Positions 1 to 13,090 of a DNA stretch of 64,000 nucleotides are shown piece by piece. A program made the position numbers and the translations under genes. The stretch comes from Planctomycetota bacterium (GTDB lineage: Bacteria > Planctomycetota > Planctomycetia > Isosphaerales > Isosphaeraceae), in NCBI GenBank assembly GCA_028291545.1, contig JAQGHR010000057.1, positions 102,313 through 166,312 of the forward strand, read 5' to 3'. Within the stretch, counting starts at the first letter, position 1; the number at the start of each line of letters is the position of its first letter. The notes below the pieces were generated by a model. That model saw only the letters and a program-made list of their open reading frames with translations. It did not search any database and was not told the origin of the DNA.

Positions 1-2
1 GG

Positions 3-539
3 AATGTCTCCGCAATCGTCGATACGGCGGCGATTGATGCGAAGTCGCTCACGGTCGAGCGTGGAGAGGTTTCCGCGCTGAAATCCGAGTCCGGCGGTGT
101 TCGCTTTTCCTGGGTCTCGCGCATCCCGATGCCGCACGATCCCGATTGGAACGCGACGCTCGTGAAGCGCGAGGGTATCGATGCCAGGCTCAATCAATAT
201 CAACTGACCATCACCGGTCTCGATCGCGATCGGTACTCGATTTACGAAGGCGATCACGTCGTCGGGCAAGCGACGCGAGACGAGCTGACGAAGGGTGTGG
301 ATCTCCTCAAGCTCGCCGAGCTTTCGACGAACCGCCGAAGCGCCGAGCTCGGCGAACTCGTGCGGCGACGGGAGCGGTTGATGAGTCCCGCCTGGCTCGA
401 TTTCGTCGGACACAAGCGTCCAGACACCGCGAAGGGGCTGCCCTTGAACGAGGCCAAGAAACAGGCAGGGCCGATCACGGCCTCGATCAAGAGGCTCGCC
501 CGGCCGGTCGCGCTGGAGTTTCGAATTATCCCGGACTGA
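3..539 (+). CDS. C-terminal fragment of a protein resembling planctomycete SGNH/GDSL-type hydrolase C-termini (5' end outside window)
   Basis: Frame is open from base 3 (NVSAIVDTAAIDAKSLTVERGEVSALKSE...) into ORF 129..539; pattern 'YQLTITGLDRDRYSIYEGDHVVGQATRDELTKGVDL' is like SGNH hydrolase C-terminal regions. Confidence 0.5.
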   Translation, partial: NVSAIVDTAAIDAKSLTVERGEVSALKSESGGVRFSWVSRIPMPHDPDWNATLVKREGIDARLNQYQLTITGLDRDRYSIYEGDHVVGQATRDELTKGVDLLKLAELSTNRRSAELGELVRRRERLMSPAWLDFVGHKRPDTAKGLPLNEAKKQAGPITASIKRLARPVALEFRIIPD

Positions 540-555
540 GCGACGACACCGACAT

Positions 556-1275
556 TCACTTGAGCTTCAGCTTCTTCAACTTCGGCGCAATGTTCATCCG
601 GCAATAGGGCGCGGTTCGGTGCTTGCGATAGTAGTCCTGATGATAGGCTTCCGCCACGAAGAACGGGGCCTCCGGCACAAGCTCCGTCACGATCGGGCTG
701 TCATACGTGCGCGCCGTGGTGAGCTTCTTGGCGGATTTCTCGGCGGCCACTTTCTGTTTATCGTCGTGGTAAAAGACAACCGAGCGATACTGGGTGCCGA
801 AGTCCGGCCCCTGGCTGTTCAGCGTGGTCGGATCGTGACAGGCCCAGAACACGTCCAGGAGTTTTTCGTAAGTGACCAGCTCGGGATCAAATTCGATCCG
901 GACGACCTCGGCGTGACCCGTCTCGCCAGTACTGACCTCTTCATAAGAGGGGTTCTGAACGGTGCCACCCGAGTAGCCGGAGACGACATTCTTGACGCCC
1001 GGAATCTTCTCGAACACGGCCTCAAGGCACCAGAAGCAACCGCCGCCGAAGGTCGCTTTCTCGATCTTCCCGGATGTGGCGGCCTTCTTCGTCCCCGCCT
1101 TTTCCGCCTTGTCTGCATTATCCTTTGGCGCGGTCGCGGCTTTTGTGCCGGCTTTTGAGGCTCCCGTGCCGGTCTTGGCCGTGGTGGAACCCGAGGTTTC
1201 CTGAGCCGTGACCTTCCCGGCGCAGGCCAGGGCGACGGCGAGACCAAGACACAACGGCACGGAGCGTACGGTCAT
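556..1275 (-). CDS. msrA: Peptide-methionine (S)-S-oxide reductase MsrA, predicted secreted
   Basis: GGGCFWCLEAVFEKIPGVKNVVSGYSGG and FWACHDPTTLNSQGPDFGTQYRS motifs; start MTVRSVPLCLGLAVALACAGKVTAQ (signal peptide) at 1275 preferred over ORF start 1455. Confidence 0.93.
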   Translation of the reverse strand: MTVRSVPLCLGLAVALACAGKVTAQETSGSTTAKTGTGASKAGTKAATAPKDNADKAEKAGTKKAATSGKIEKATFGGGCFWCLEAVFEKIPGVKNVVSGYSGGTVQNPSYEEVSTGETGHAEVVRIEFDPELVTYEKLLDVFWACHDPTTLNSQGPDFGTQYRSVVFYHDDKQKVAAEKSAKKLTTARTYDSPIVTELVPEAPFFVAEAYHQDYYRKHRTAPYCRMNIAPKLKKLKLK

Positions 1276-1455
1276 CGGATGGTCCCTTCGGATCAGGCCA
1301 ACCGCGATCCGTGCCGTGAATCGGTCCCGGACGGGCTGGGTGATGCTCGGACTGCGGTCACTCGTTTCGGCTATACCATCGTAGATGCTGGCAGGACCGG
1401 TGAGAAGGAGCGTGTGTTCCGCCCTGGAGGAATGTGCGAGTCCGAAATCGGGCAA

Positions 1456-3189
1456 TCAGGCCACCGACATGCCGCGCTTGTCCGACTTCGCCTCACGTTT
1501 GGGCAGGCCGCGGGTCAGGACGGCGAACGGGCTCGAATCGTCCTTCGCCTTGAGCTTCATGTAGAGATAGCTCTCGTAATCGGCGGGATAGACGGTGACC
1601 TTGCCATTCTCGACCTCGATCACCTTCGTCGCCACAGCGCGGATGAAGTGCTCGTCGTGCGAAATGAAACAGAGGGTTCCCGCGTACGACTGCAAGGCTT
1701 CTTCCAGGACGTCCCGGCTGGCAATATCCAGGTGGTTGGTCGGTTCATCCATCATGATGAAGTTGTGCGCCACCGTCAGGATTTTTGCCAGACAGAGCCG
1801 GGTCTTCTCGCCGCCGGACAGGGCGCTGATGGGCTTGTCAACCGCCTCCCCGCCGAAGAGAAAGGCGCCGAGCATGTGGCGGAGGGCGCCCTCGCTGGCG
1901 CCGGGATGATTCTCGCGCAGGCTGGCGATGACCGTCGACTTCAGATTGAGGGCCTCAACTCGATGCTGGGCGAAATACGTGGAGAACACGTTGGCCCCGA
2001 GAACCACCTCGCCACGGGTCGGAGAATTCACTCCGGCGAGCAGCTTCATGAGTGTCGTCTTACCCGCGCCGTTCGGGCCGACCAGCACCACGCGATCGCC
2101 GCGCTCGATTTCCAGATCCAGATTGGAGTAAACAATCTTCGATCCGTAGGCAAAACCGACCGATTCCAGTTTCGCGACCATCTGGCCGCTCCGGGGCGGC
2201 TCCGGGAGCTTGATCCGCATGGTCGAATTGTCGGTCTGGGGCGCCTCGATCCGGTCCATCTTCTCGATCGCCTTCATGCGGCTCTGGGCTCGGGATGCCG
2301 TCGCCGCGTTGGCACGGTTGCGGTCCACGAAGTCCTGCATCTGCTTGAGTTTCTTCTGCTGGCCATCGAAGCTCGCCTGATGCACCGTGAGGCGATGCTC
2401 TTTCTGCGGCAGGAACGCCGAATAATTACCCGGATAGTTATACAACTGCCCCAGTTCCAGCTCGAACGTCTTGGTGATGACACGGTCGAGAAAGTCGCGG
2501 TCGTGACAGGTGATCAGGATCGCCCCCGGATAGCCGCGGAGGAAATCCTCGAACCACTTCACGCTCAAGAGGTCGAGATGGTTCGTCGGCTCGTCAAGGA
2601 GCAGCAGATCGTGCTCGAACGCCAGCAATCCGCCGAGAGCCAGGCGCATGGCCCAGCCGCCGGAGAGGGTCGCCACCGGCATGTCGAGCTGGGGGACGGA
2701 AAACCCGAGACCCATGAGGATTTCCTTGGCCCGAGATTCCATCTCGTAGCCGCCGGCCGTGTGGAACGCTTCCATCGCGTCGTCATAGTCGTCGAGGGCG
2801 TTCGGATCGCCGGCTTCGAGCCCCGCCATCACCTGCTTCAGCCGCACGTCCGCTTCGGTCCAGGGGCCGAGATGCGCGAGCATGTTTTCGAAGACCGTCC
2901 CCACCTTGAGCGGGTGAATCTCCTGCGGCAGATATCCGACCGAGCTCTTTCGATCTCGAATCATCTCACCGGCGTCCAGGTGATCCTGGCCCACGAGGAT
3001 TTTGAACAGCGTGGTTTTCCCCGCGCCATTCTTCCCCAGCAGGCCGATCCGCTCACCTCGCACGATCGATGCATCGATGCCGTCGTAGAGGGTCTGGCGT
3101 CCGAAATTCTTGCGGGCGTTGACCAGGCGGATCATGGGCGGGAGGTCTCGAACGGGGGAGGATGTGGGGCGGGAGTTTCGAATGGGCAT
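1456..3189 (-). CDS. ABC-F family ATP-binding cassette protein (start may be 3135, [12 protein letters not shown])
   Basis: Two Walker A motifs ([18 protein letters not shown]), two signature motifs ([26 protein letters not shown]), DEPTNHLD twice, no TM domain. Confidence 0.93.
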   Translation of the reverse strand: MPIRNSRPTSSPVRDLPPMIRLVNARKNFGRQTLYDGIDASIVRGERIGLLGKNGAGKTTLFKILVGQDHLDAGEMIRDRKSSVGYLPQEIHPLKVGTVFENMLAHLGPWTEADVRLKQVMAGLEAGDPNALDDYDDAMEAFHTAGGYEMESRAKEILMGLGFSVPQLDMPVATLSGGWAMRLALGGLLAFEHDLLLLDEPTNHLDLLSVKWFEDFLRGYPGAILITCHDRDFLDRVITKTFELELGQLYNYPGNYSAFLPQKEHRLTVHQASFDGQQKKLKQMQDFVDRNRANAATASRAQSRMKAIEKMDRIEAPQTDNSTMRIKLPEPPRSGQMVAKLESVGFAYGSKIVYSNLDLEIERGDRVVLVGPNGAGKTTLMKLLAGVNSPTRGEVVLGANVFSTYFAQHRVEALNLKSTVIASLRENHPGASEGALRHMLGAFLFGGEAVDKPISALSGGEKTRLCLAKILTVAHNFIMMDEPTNHLDIASRDVLEEALQSYAGTLCFISHDEHFIRAVATKVIEVENGKVTVYPADYESYLYMKLKAKDDSSPFAVLTRGLPKREAKSDKRGMSVA

Positions 3190-3332
3190 AGTATCTTAGG
3201 CAATGTGTCCCGTGATTACAATCTCCAGCCGCTCTGACGTTGCATCCGGGCCTCACCTGAGATACGCTCCCCGCCGGTCGCTCGGACGCGACCCGAGACC
3301 TTGATCTCCACCTCTGTGTGTGAAGGAACACC

Positions 3333-3797
3333 ATGCCCACCTCGAAGTCGCGCAAGTTCCGGCCCCGACTCGATCGCCTGGAGCCGATCTGCCTGCTCTC
3401 GGCCGGGGTCCACGGGCCGGCGATGGTCCACCAGTACAAGGTGGTCGATCTCAAGACAAGCACGATCGGTCACGACACGGCCATCGCGATCGCGTCATCC
3501 ACGTCCAGCTTTCGGCGCAACTCAATCACCCTGGATGCACTGACGGCCGATGATACGAGCCGTACCGTGAGCGGCTCGGCGCAAGTCAAGTACAAGATCG
3601 GCTTCTTCGGAACCGTTACCTCCAGCATCCAGTTCACGACAAACCTGGATAACCCCAGGCCAAACGATATCAAGGTCTCCATAAGCAAGTACGGCATCTT
3701 CGTCAGCTCGAAAGCCAGGGCGAAGGTCGGCACCGCGATCGCCAGCGTGATCCGTCGCGATCACGACCAGATCGTCGCGGCCTTCGGCGCCAAATAA
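3333..3797 (+). CDS. Small secreted/surface hypothetical protein with LEPxxLLSA-type N-terminus
   Basis: MPTSKSRKFRPRLDRLEPICLLSAGVHG resembles planctomycete LEPR motif N-termini; complete ORF followed by a strong hairpin. Confidence 0.65.
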   Translation: MPTSKSRKFRPRLDRLEPICLLSAGVHGPAMVHQYKVVDLKTSTIGHDTAIAIASSTSSFRRNSITLDALTADDTSRTVSGSAQVKYKIGFFGTVTSSIQFTTNLDNPRPNDIKVSISKYGIFVSSKARAKVGTAIASVIRRDHDQIVAAFGAK

Positions 3798-3838
3798 CCT
3801 GGGCTGCCGTCTCGAAACTTTGCGATAAACTGCGACCG

Positions 3839-3878
3839 CGAGAGGCTCGAGTTCGGCCGAACGACCCCGAGCCTCTCG
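3839..3878. terminator. Hairpin between convergent genes, probable bidirectional terminator
   Basis: cgagaggctcg / cgagcctctcg 11-bp perfect inverted repeat, loop contains ttcggccgaa. Confidence 0.6.
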
Positions 3879-3902
3879 TCGGCGAAGACCAGCCCGCGTT
3901 CT

Positions 3903-6041
3903 TCATGGCGCCTTGAAAACGGCGTCTCCGGTCCCCAGATTGCCCGCGGCATCGGTGGCGCGAACGGTGACGACATGGGTGCCGGGTTTCAGGTCCTTGA
4001 ACGCGATGGAGATGGTCTCGTCCCGCGTGTCGAACAGGCCGTCATCGGGGAAGATCGCGACCCATTCGCCACCATCGAGGGCATAGGCTGCCTTCACGAT
4101 CCGGGTGAAATCGTCCTTCAGGGTGACCTTTACCCCCGGCCCGGCCGTCGCCACGCCGATCGACGGCCCGAGGTGATCGATGATGAACGGGTCGCTCGTG
4201 AGTTCACGAGTCAGGGCCGTTTCGGGCGGGTTCGAGGGCCGGTCGGTCGCCGTCACTCGCAATCGATAATGGCCTGCCGGGATCGCCGTGACGTCCCAGG
4301 CAAACGCCTTCTCCGTGAGCGGCGTCTCGGTCAGCTTGACCCAGTCGGGCCAGCCGTCCTTGCGGAGAGCGAGAGAAAAGGTCATCTCATCGTCGTTCGG
4401 ATCATTCGCATCCCAACGAACGGCCAGACGCGGCGCTCGCTGGGCACCCTCGCCGGCCGCCGGATCGGGCACAACGATCCTCGCGATCTCGGGGGGCAAG
4501 TTCGCGGTTTGATACAAAAGGGAGATCGATCGGAGTTCGGGCGTTGAGGCCGGGTCCGCAGTCTTCAGGAACGCCCGATATTGAACGAAACGGCCCAGCG
4601 GAACGCTGGCCTTCGCGCTGGCCGGGTCGGTGAGTAACGGCGACCAGTTCGACCAGGTCCCGTCAGGCTCGCCAACATTCCCGGTGCGGACCTGGACGGC
4701 CACCGACGTTTTCTCCGCAACCTCCGCCTTCCACGACACCGCACCGAACTTGCTCACGAGTTTGGTATCGTGGATGTCCGAAAGGATTGAGCCCGACTCC
4801 ACGTAACCGGAAGTTAGCTTGAGGACCGCGCCGGGGTCTCCGGTGCCGACGAGGACGTCGCCCTTTTCGCTGCCGAGCATCGCCAGGACCTGGCCGTGAT
4901 CGAGCCTCGCGATCGGCGCCGATTCGCGTCCGAGATCGCGGACCTCATAAATGATCCCTTCCGGTCCGGTTCCGACGAGCAGTCGATCTTCCGAAAGCGC
5001 CAGCGCGTAGATCAGCGCCTTCGCCCTGAAAATCTCCCGAGGCGCGCCGTCCGTACCGATGCGATAGACCGCGTTCTCTCCGGGAGGACCCGGCCTGGGC
5101 GTGGCGGTCCCGCCCGGAGGATTCCCGACGCCCGGCGGTGCCGGCGCATCGCCAGGGCGCACGCCCGGTACCTGAGCGGTGAGGATCGCGCCGGACCCGG
5201 GTGCAACCGCGCCCTCCATCGCCATCGGGCTGCCGAACCCTCGGCCGGAGCCCCCTCCCGATCCGCCTACGGACTCCGCCGCGGTCCCGGCGTAGAGGCC
5301 GCCGTCGGGACCGACCAGCAGACACCGGACTTCATTTTGAGGGGCGTCGTAGAGCACCGACGTCTTGCCGTCGGGCGTGACCTTGTAAATCAGCCCCTCT
5401 CCGTCGCTTCCCGCGAAAACCGATCCGTCCGGCCCGACCGCAACGCACAGCAGATGCGAATGCTTGCTGTCGAGGAGGATGCTCCACTTCCCCGCAACGT
5501 CCCGCTTCCAGAGTTGACCGGTCGGCCCGGTCGCGGCGTATAGGTTTCCGGCGGGATCGGTCGCGAGGTCCCAGATGTACTTCACCGCGGCATCAATCTG
5601 CGACGTGGGGGTCTTGGGGTCGGTCAGCTCCACGATTTTCCCGCTCGGCCCCGTCCCGGCGAAGACTCGCCCGTCCGGCATGGCGACCAGCGAGAGCGCC
5701 TGCGAGTCGTCGGAGTCATGAACCATCGTCCAGGGGTCGTCGCCGGTCTTGCGGTAGATTTTCCCCGAGCTGCCCGTCGCAGCATAAACGGCTCCGCTCT
5801 TGGCACGAGCGAGGTCCCAAACATGGGCCGCGTCGAGTGCCCCGACCGGCTCGACCATCCTCCCGAGGCGAATTCGGCCCGTGTCCGAGACGACCACCCG
5901 CTCCTTCTTCCCCTTCGCGAAGGCCGCTGGAGAGTCCTGCCTCCAGGTCTCGACCTTCGAGGCGCTCGCGATCGTCGCAAGGGCGACGAACAGGCTCAGA
6001 ACCAGGGGGACCAATCGTCGCGAAGCGGCGAAATCGATCAC
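3903..6041 (-). CDS. Secreted beta-propeller-like protein with C-terminal Fn3/Ig-like regions
   Basis: N-terminal signal-like segment; repeated blades 'AVYAATGSSGKIYRK', 'RVFAGTGPSGKIVEL', 'NLYAATGPTGQLWKR', 'SVFAGSDGEGLIYKV'; C-terminal 'YALDGGEWVAIFPDDGLFDTRDE...GTHVVTVRATDAAGNLG'. Confidence 0.75.
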   Translation of the reverse strand: MIDFAASRRLVPLVLSLFVALATIASASKVETWRQDSPAAFAKGKKERVVVSDTGRIRLGRMVEPVGALDAAHVWDLARAKSGAVYAATGSSGKIYRKTGDDPWTMVHDSDDSQALSLVAMPDGRVFAGTGPSGKIVELTDPKTPTSQIDAAVKYIWDLATDPAGNLYAATGPTGQLWKRDVAGKWSILLDSKHSHLLCVAVGPDGSVFAGSDGEGLIYKVTPDGKTSVLYDAPQNEVRCLLVGPDGGLYAGTAAESVGGSGGGSGRGFGSPMAMEGAVAPGSGAILTAQVPGVRPGDAPAPPGVGNPPGGTATPRPGPPGENAVYRIGTDGAPREIFRAKALIYALALSEDRLLVGTGPEGIIYEVRDLGRESAPIARLDHGQVLAMLGSEKGDVLVGTGDPGAVLKLTSGYVESGSILSDIHDTKLVSKFGAVSWKAEVAEKTSVAVQVRTGNVGEPDGTWSNWSPLLTDPASAKASVPLGRFVQYRAFLKTADPASTPELRSISLLYQTANLPPEIARIVVPDPAAGEGAQRAPRLAVRWDANDPNDDEMTFSLALRKDGWPDWVKLTETPLTEKAFAWDVTAIPAGHYRLRVTATDRPSNPPETALTRELTSDPFIIDHLGPSIGVATAGPGVKVTLKDDFTRIVKAAYALDGGEWVAIFPDDGLFDTRDETISIAFKDLKPGTHVVTVRATDAAGNLGTGDAVFKAP

Positions 6042-6095
6042 GGTCGTTCCTCCATGAGGGGGATCATCTCCATGATCAGAATAGCATGATCAAGG

Positions 6096-7493
6096 TCATT
6101 CCGATACCGTGACCGGCGCCGGCAATGTGCGCCCGATCCGGTCCAATCGATAACCGAAACCGTCTCCCCCAACAGTCGAAAAATCGACGCGCCCCTGCCT
6201 CCTCCGATACAGCCCCGGATGAACCGCTTCCTCGGGCCGGGACGCCTCGGGATAGAACTGCATCGCGTTGGTTTCGACGCCGCGAATCGTGCCCGCATGC
6301 GCCGCGAGCAGGACGTGCGGGATCTGGGCGAGCATCGGGTTCGTCAGATCCTGAACCATCAACGCCATCCCGTGCGCCTTCGCCCAGCACAGCGAGAGCA
6401 AGGCCCCGGTCTGCGTCTTGCAAGTCTTCAACGCGACGCCGGTCCAGCCCAGCGATTGGCCGAGCTTGATGAACCGCCAGTCGTGGGCGCTCTCATCAAG
6501 GAACAGCGGGTTCCGTGCCGAGACCGAATGCACGTCGATCAGGTTCGCCTCAAGATCGTGCGGGAACGGCTGCTCGACGTAGAGCAAGTGCTCGAAAACC
6601 CAGGGTTGCTCAAGACGCAGCCTGTCCAGGATCGCGTTGACGTAGTCGGGCTCGCGCACTGTGCAGTTGAAATCGGCGGAAATCGCCTCGGCTCCGGTCT
6701 CGTTCGCGATCTGGCCGACCTTCACCATGCGATTGTAGTCCCATTCCCCGTCGTCGCCGCGCAGCTTGACCTTGAGGCTCGTCAAGCCGTCGCGTTCGAT
6801 CCAGTCTCGCAACAACACAGGGTATCCGTCGCGCGGCTCCTCGCCGGTCAGCTCCGCCGCGTCGATCGGATCTTTGCCGCCGACCAGATGCCACGCGGGC
6901 AGCGACGTCGGCACCGGATCGGCGAAGAAATCGGCCGGGTAGCGACCGCGAAAGAGTTCTGGATCGCCCAGGTACGTGGACAGGTCCGCGTTCATGAATT
7001 CCGAGGTATATGTCTGATACGTCGGCACGCCATTCAGCACCCCATACGCGTCGTGAAGTGCCAGATCGAAGGCGGAGTTGCAGATCAGGGCCGCCAACCA
7101 TGGCATCGGTTCCGCGGGGAGCTTCTCGGCCTCGAATTCCCGGCCATGGAGCTCCGAAAGATGAATGTCGATGAATTCATGGCCGATCTCCATCGCATGT
7201 CCGAAGCTCTGGACGTCCGATGCCCAGGACCGGTTCAGGCTTCGACAGAAACCGACCATCGCCTCATACCGCTCCGCGACCGTGAGCCGACTCGGCCAGG
7301 CCCATTGAACGCTCAGCGGCGTCTCACCCCAGCCCTCGGCGCGCCGGCCTCGACGGTCCTCGACCGTCAGCTTGACTCGTGCGCATGTCACCTCCGTCAA
7401 GGTCTCCGGCCCGAACTTGAGCGGCATCCTGGTCCGAACCGGCAACAGGTAGAGGCTCGCGGCGGCGGGGCGCACATCGGTTGTCCGAGGCAT
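6096..7493 (-). CDS. Enolase-superfamily protein (mandelate racemase/muconate lactonizing or dipeptide epimerase-like)
   Basis: Ordered motifs LKVKL (KxK), ADFN (DxN), YVEQPF (E), FLDESAHD (D/E) and C-terminal ALKTCKTQTG (K) typical of the superfamily. Confidence 0.8.
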   Translation of the reverse strand: MPRTTDVRPAAASLYLLPVRTRMPLKFGPETLTEVTCARVKLTVEDRRGRRAEGWGETPLSVQWAWPSRLTVAERYEAMVGFCRSLNRSWASDVQSFGHAMEIGHEFIDIHLSELHGREFEAEKLPAEPMPWLAALICNSAFDLALHDAYGVLNGVPTYQTYTSEFMNADLSTYLGDPELFRGRYPADFFADPVPTSLPAWHLVGGKDPIDAAELTGEEPRDGYPVLLRDWIERDGLTSLKVKLRGDDGEWDYNRMVKVGQIANETGAEAISADFNCTVREPDYVNAILDRLRLEQPWVFEHLLYVEQPFPHDLEANLIDVHSVSARNPLFLDESAHDWRFIKLGQSLGWTGVALKTCKTQTGALLSLCWAKAHGMALMVQDLTNPMLAQIPHVLLAAHAGTIRGVETNAMQFYPEASRPEEAVHPGLYRRRQGRVDFSTVGGDGFGYRLDRIGRTLPAPVTVSE

Positions 7494-7566
7494 GGGGTGA
7501 AGGCTCCCAAACTGTCGATCAATGGAATACTACAACATGCAAAATTTCTAGAATTGCCTATGCGGT

Positions 7567-8691
7567 CTACATCTTATTCACCAACGAGACGATGTCCATC
7601 GCCGCGTTCGGCCGTGCCAGGCGGAGCGAGTTCGCCCGCATCGCGGCCAGGCGGGCGGGATCATCGAGCAGCTTATCGACCTTGTAGGCAAGCACGGGGA
7701 GGTTATTGCACCGGATGGCGGCGCCCTCTTCGAGCAGGTGGTCGCTGTTCCGCTCTTCCTGACCCGGAATCGGGTTGACCACGACGTAAATCAGCCCCTT
7801 GGCCAGCGCCTCGGACGTCGTCAGGCCTCCCGGTTTGCCGACGATGAGATCGGCTGCGGTCATCAACTCGTGCATCTCTTTCGTGAACCCGAGCACCTTG
7901 AACGTGACCCTCGGATGCGAGGCAAGTCTCGCCACTTGATTCTCGACCTTGGTTTTCAACTCCTCGTTCTTGCCACAGACGGCAATAATTTGGGCCTCGT
8001 TTCGCAGATTAACCAGCGAGTCCAGCAATTCCTCGACGCGACCGACGCCGAACCCTCCCGCGGAAACCAGGATCGTCGTCAGATCCGCCCTGAGCCCGTG
8101 CTTCAATCGCATCGCCGCCTTGTCCGCCGGCGCCGAGAAGACCGGGTCGATCGGAATCCCGGTTACGGTGATGTGGCCGGGAGAAATGCCAAGCTCTTGC
8201 AGGTGAGCCCGGGTCTCGTCGATGGCCACGAAGTAATGCTCGCACCGCTGGCATAACCACATCGCATGCACGTCGAAATCCGTGACCACCGTGGCCTGCC
8301 GGCAAACGAGCTTGGCCTTGGCCCTCATCCAGGCGATGATTTCGGCCGGCAGGAAATGCGTACACACCGTGACGTCCGGCTGGTACTTCCGGAGCAACTT
8401 GGCGAACGGTCGGGTGTTCAATTTCTCGAAGGCGAGCTTGGTTGGCCGGTTCTTCCAGGGCGTGTCGAGCTGATCGTAGAGCCATCCCAGGACTTCCGGC
8501 ATGGTGTTGACCATATCGATGTAGGCCTTGGAATACATCCTCCGGAACAATGGGTTGGTGAATTCCAGAGTATCCACATGACGGACTTCCTCGACCTCTC
8601 CGCTTGCTTCGAAGGCTCTCTCCAGGGCTTGCGCCGCCCGGACGTGGCCAGCGCCGGCCGAAGCGGAGAGAATCAGGACTTTTCTCGGCAT
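7567..8691 (-). CDS. MGDG synthase/UgtP-like GT28-type glycosyltransferase
   Basis: MPRKVLILSASAGAGHVRAAQALERAFE...VTDFDVHAMW...VTGIPIDPVF...MTAADLIVGKPGGLTTSEALAKG. Confidence 0.85.
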   Translation of the reverse strand: MPRKVLILSASAGAGHVRAAQALERAFEASGEVEEVRHVDTLEFTNPLFRRMYSKAYIDMVNTMPEVLGWLYDQLDTPWKNRPTKLAFEKLNTRPFAKLLRKYQPDVTVCTHFLPAEIIAWMRAKAKLVCRQATVVTDFDVHAMWLCQRCEHYFVAIDETRAHLQELGISPGHITVTGIPIDPVFSAPADKAAMRLKHGLRADLTTILVSAGGFGVGRVEELLDSLVNLRNEAQIIAVCGKNEELKTKVENQVARLASHPRVTFKVLGFTKEMHELMTAADLIVGKPGGLTTSEALAKGLIYVVVNPIPGQEERNSDHLLEEGAAIRCNNLPVLAYKVDKLLDDPARLAAMRANSLRLARPNAAMDIVSLVNKM

Positions 8692-8818
8692 AATACAGGT
8701 CCTTCCCGTGAGTCGTGTCTCGCCATCATGCGCCGGGATAGCCCTGGCTGCCAGTGTCTGCTAGAATTGCCGAATCAGCCCGCCCCGCCCCACCCACCCT
8801 CCCCGAGGCTTCCGGCGT

Positions 8819-11611
<2,793 letters not shown>

Positions 11612-11648
11612 GTTCCCCTCGAGTGCGTCCGTCCTGGAGCCTTCGCCG

Positions 11649-13082
11649 ATGTCTCATCATCCCCTTCGCCCCGAAGACGCCTTCCTCACCCGTCGCGAAC
11701 TCCTCCAGCGCGGAGGCATGGGCCTCGGCCTCGTGGGTCTGGCGGGCGTGATGGCCGGGGAGGGGATGCTCGCCTCCGAGGCCAGGGCCGACATCGACCT
11801 TCGGCCTCTCGCACCCAAGAGGCCTCACTTCGCCCCGAAAGCGCAGCGAGTGGTGCATCTCTTCATGAACGGGGGGCCGTCGCAGGTCGATACGTTCGAC
11901 CCGAAACCCCTCCTCGACAGGTACCACGGCAAGCCCCTGCCGAACCCGAATCTACGGACCGAGCGGAAGACCAGCGGGGCGCTTCGATCCCCGTTCAAGT
12001 TCGCGAAGTACGGGGAATGTGGCCTGGAGGTGAGCGAACTCTTCGCCGAGACGGCCAAGCACGCGGACGACCTCTGCGTGATCCGCTCCATGGTGGCGGA
12101 CGTGCCCAATCATGAACCTTCGCTGATGCTGATGAATTGCGGTGAATCCCGGCTGGCCCGGCCCAGCATGGGGTCGTGGGTCACCTATGGACTCGGGTCG
12201 GAGAACCAGAACCTGCCGGGCTTCCTCGCCATGTGTCCAGGTGGTTACCCGATCGTCTCCACGCAGAACTGGCGGTCGGCGTTCCTGCCGGGAGCCTACC
12301 AGGGAACGTACATCAATACGCAGCATAAAGACGTCCAGAAGCTGATCGAAAATATCAAGAACAACTCGGCAACACCCGAGCAGCAGCGTCGCCAGCTCGA
12401 CCTGGTCCGCCGGCTCAACGAGGCCCACCTGGAACCCCGGCAGGCGGACGCGCAGCTCGAAGCCCGGATCCAGTCGTTCGAGCTGGCCTACCGGATGCAA
12501 TCCGAAGCGGCCGAGGCCTTCGATCTCGCACTGGAGCCGAAAGCCACGCGCGAGATGTACGGCGATTCCACTCACGGCCGACAGCTCCTGCTCACCCGGC
12601 GCTTGCTGGAGCGGGGCGTCCGATTCATCCAGGTCTGGAGCGGCGACGGGCAGCCCTGGGACAATCACGACAACATCGAAGGGGCCCATCGCCACCAGGC
12701 CAAGGAATGGGATCGGCCGATCTCGGCGTTCCTCACCGACCTGAAACAGCGGGGCCTCTTCGACAGCACCCTCGTCATCTGGGGTGGCGAGTTCGGCCGC
12801 ACTCCGGTCGCCGAACTCCCTCAGCTTTCAGGCCGCGACCACAATCATTACGGGTTCACGATGTGGCTTGCCGGCGGCGGGGCCAAGGGCGGATACGTTC
12901 ACGGAAAGACCGATGAGGCGGGGTTCGCGGCGGTCGAAGACAAGGTCCACGTCCATGACCTCCATGCGACGATCCTCCACCTTCTCGGTTTCGACCACGA
13001 GAAGCTGACCTATCGATACGCAGGCCGAGATTTCCGGCTGACCGACGTGCATGGCAAGCTCGTCAGCAAGCTACTCGCTTGA
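11649..13082 (+). CDS. DUF1501 family protein, Tat-like N-terminus
   Basis: TRRELLQRGGMGLGLVGLAGV N-terminus; 'HLFMNGGPSQVDTFDPKP', 'LVIWGGEFGRTP', 'GRDHNHYGFTMWLAGGG'; adjacent to the DUF1549/1553 gene. Confidence 0.93.
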   Translation: MSHHPLRPEDAFLTRRELLQRGGMGLGLVGLAGVMAGEGMLASEARADIDLRPLAPKRPHFAPKAQRVVHLFMNGGPSQVDTFDPKPLLDRYHGKPLPNPNLRTERKTSGALRSPFKFAKYGECGLEVSELFAETAKHADDLCVIRSMVADVPNHEPSLMLMNCGESRLARPSMGSWVTYGLGSENQNLPGFLAMCPGGYPIVSTQNWRSAFLPGAYQGTYINTQHKDVQKLIENIKNNSATPEQQRRQLDLVRRLNEAHLEPRQADAQLEARIQSFELAYRMQSEAAEAFDLALEPKATREMYGDSTHGRQLLLTRRLLERGVRFIQVWSGDGQPWDNHDNIEGAHRHQAKEWDRPISAFLTDLKQRGLFDSTLVIWGGEFGRTPVAELPQLSGRDHNHYGFTMWLAGGGAKGGYVHGKTDEAGFAAVEDKVHVHDLHATILHLLGFDHEKLTYRYAGRDFRLTDVHGKLVSKLLA

Positions 13083-13090
13083 TCCGCCGA

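Noticed and set aside
1279-3237. 652-aa plus-strand ORF
   Set aside because: Antisense shadow of the clearly recognised ABC-F gene; Arg/Gly/His-rich with no family motifs
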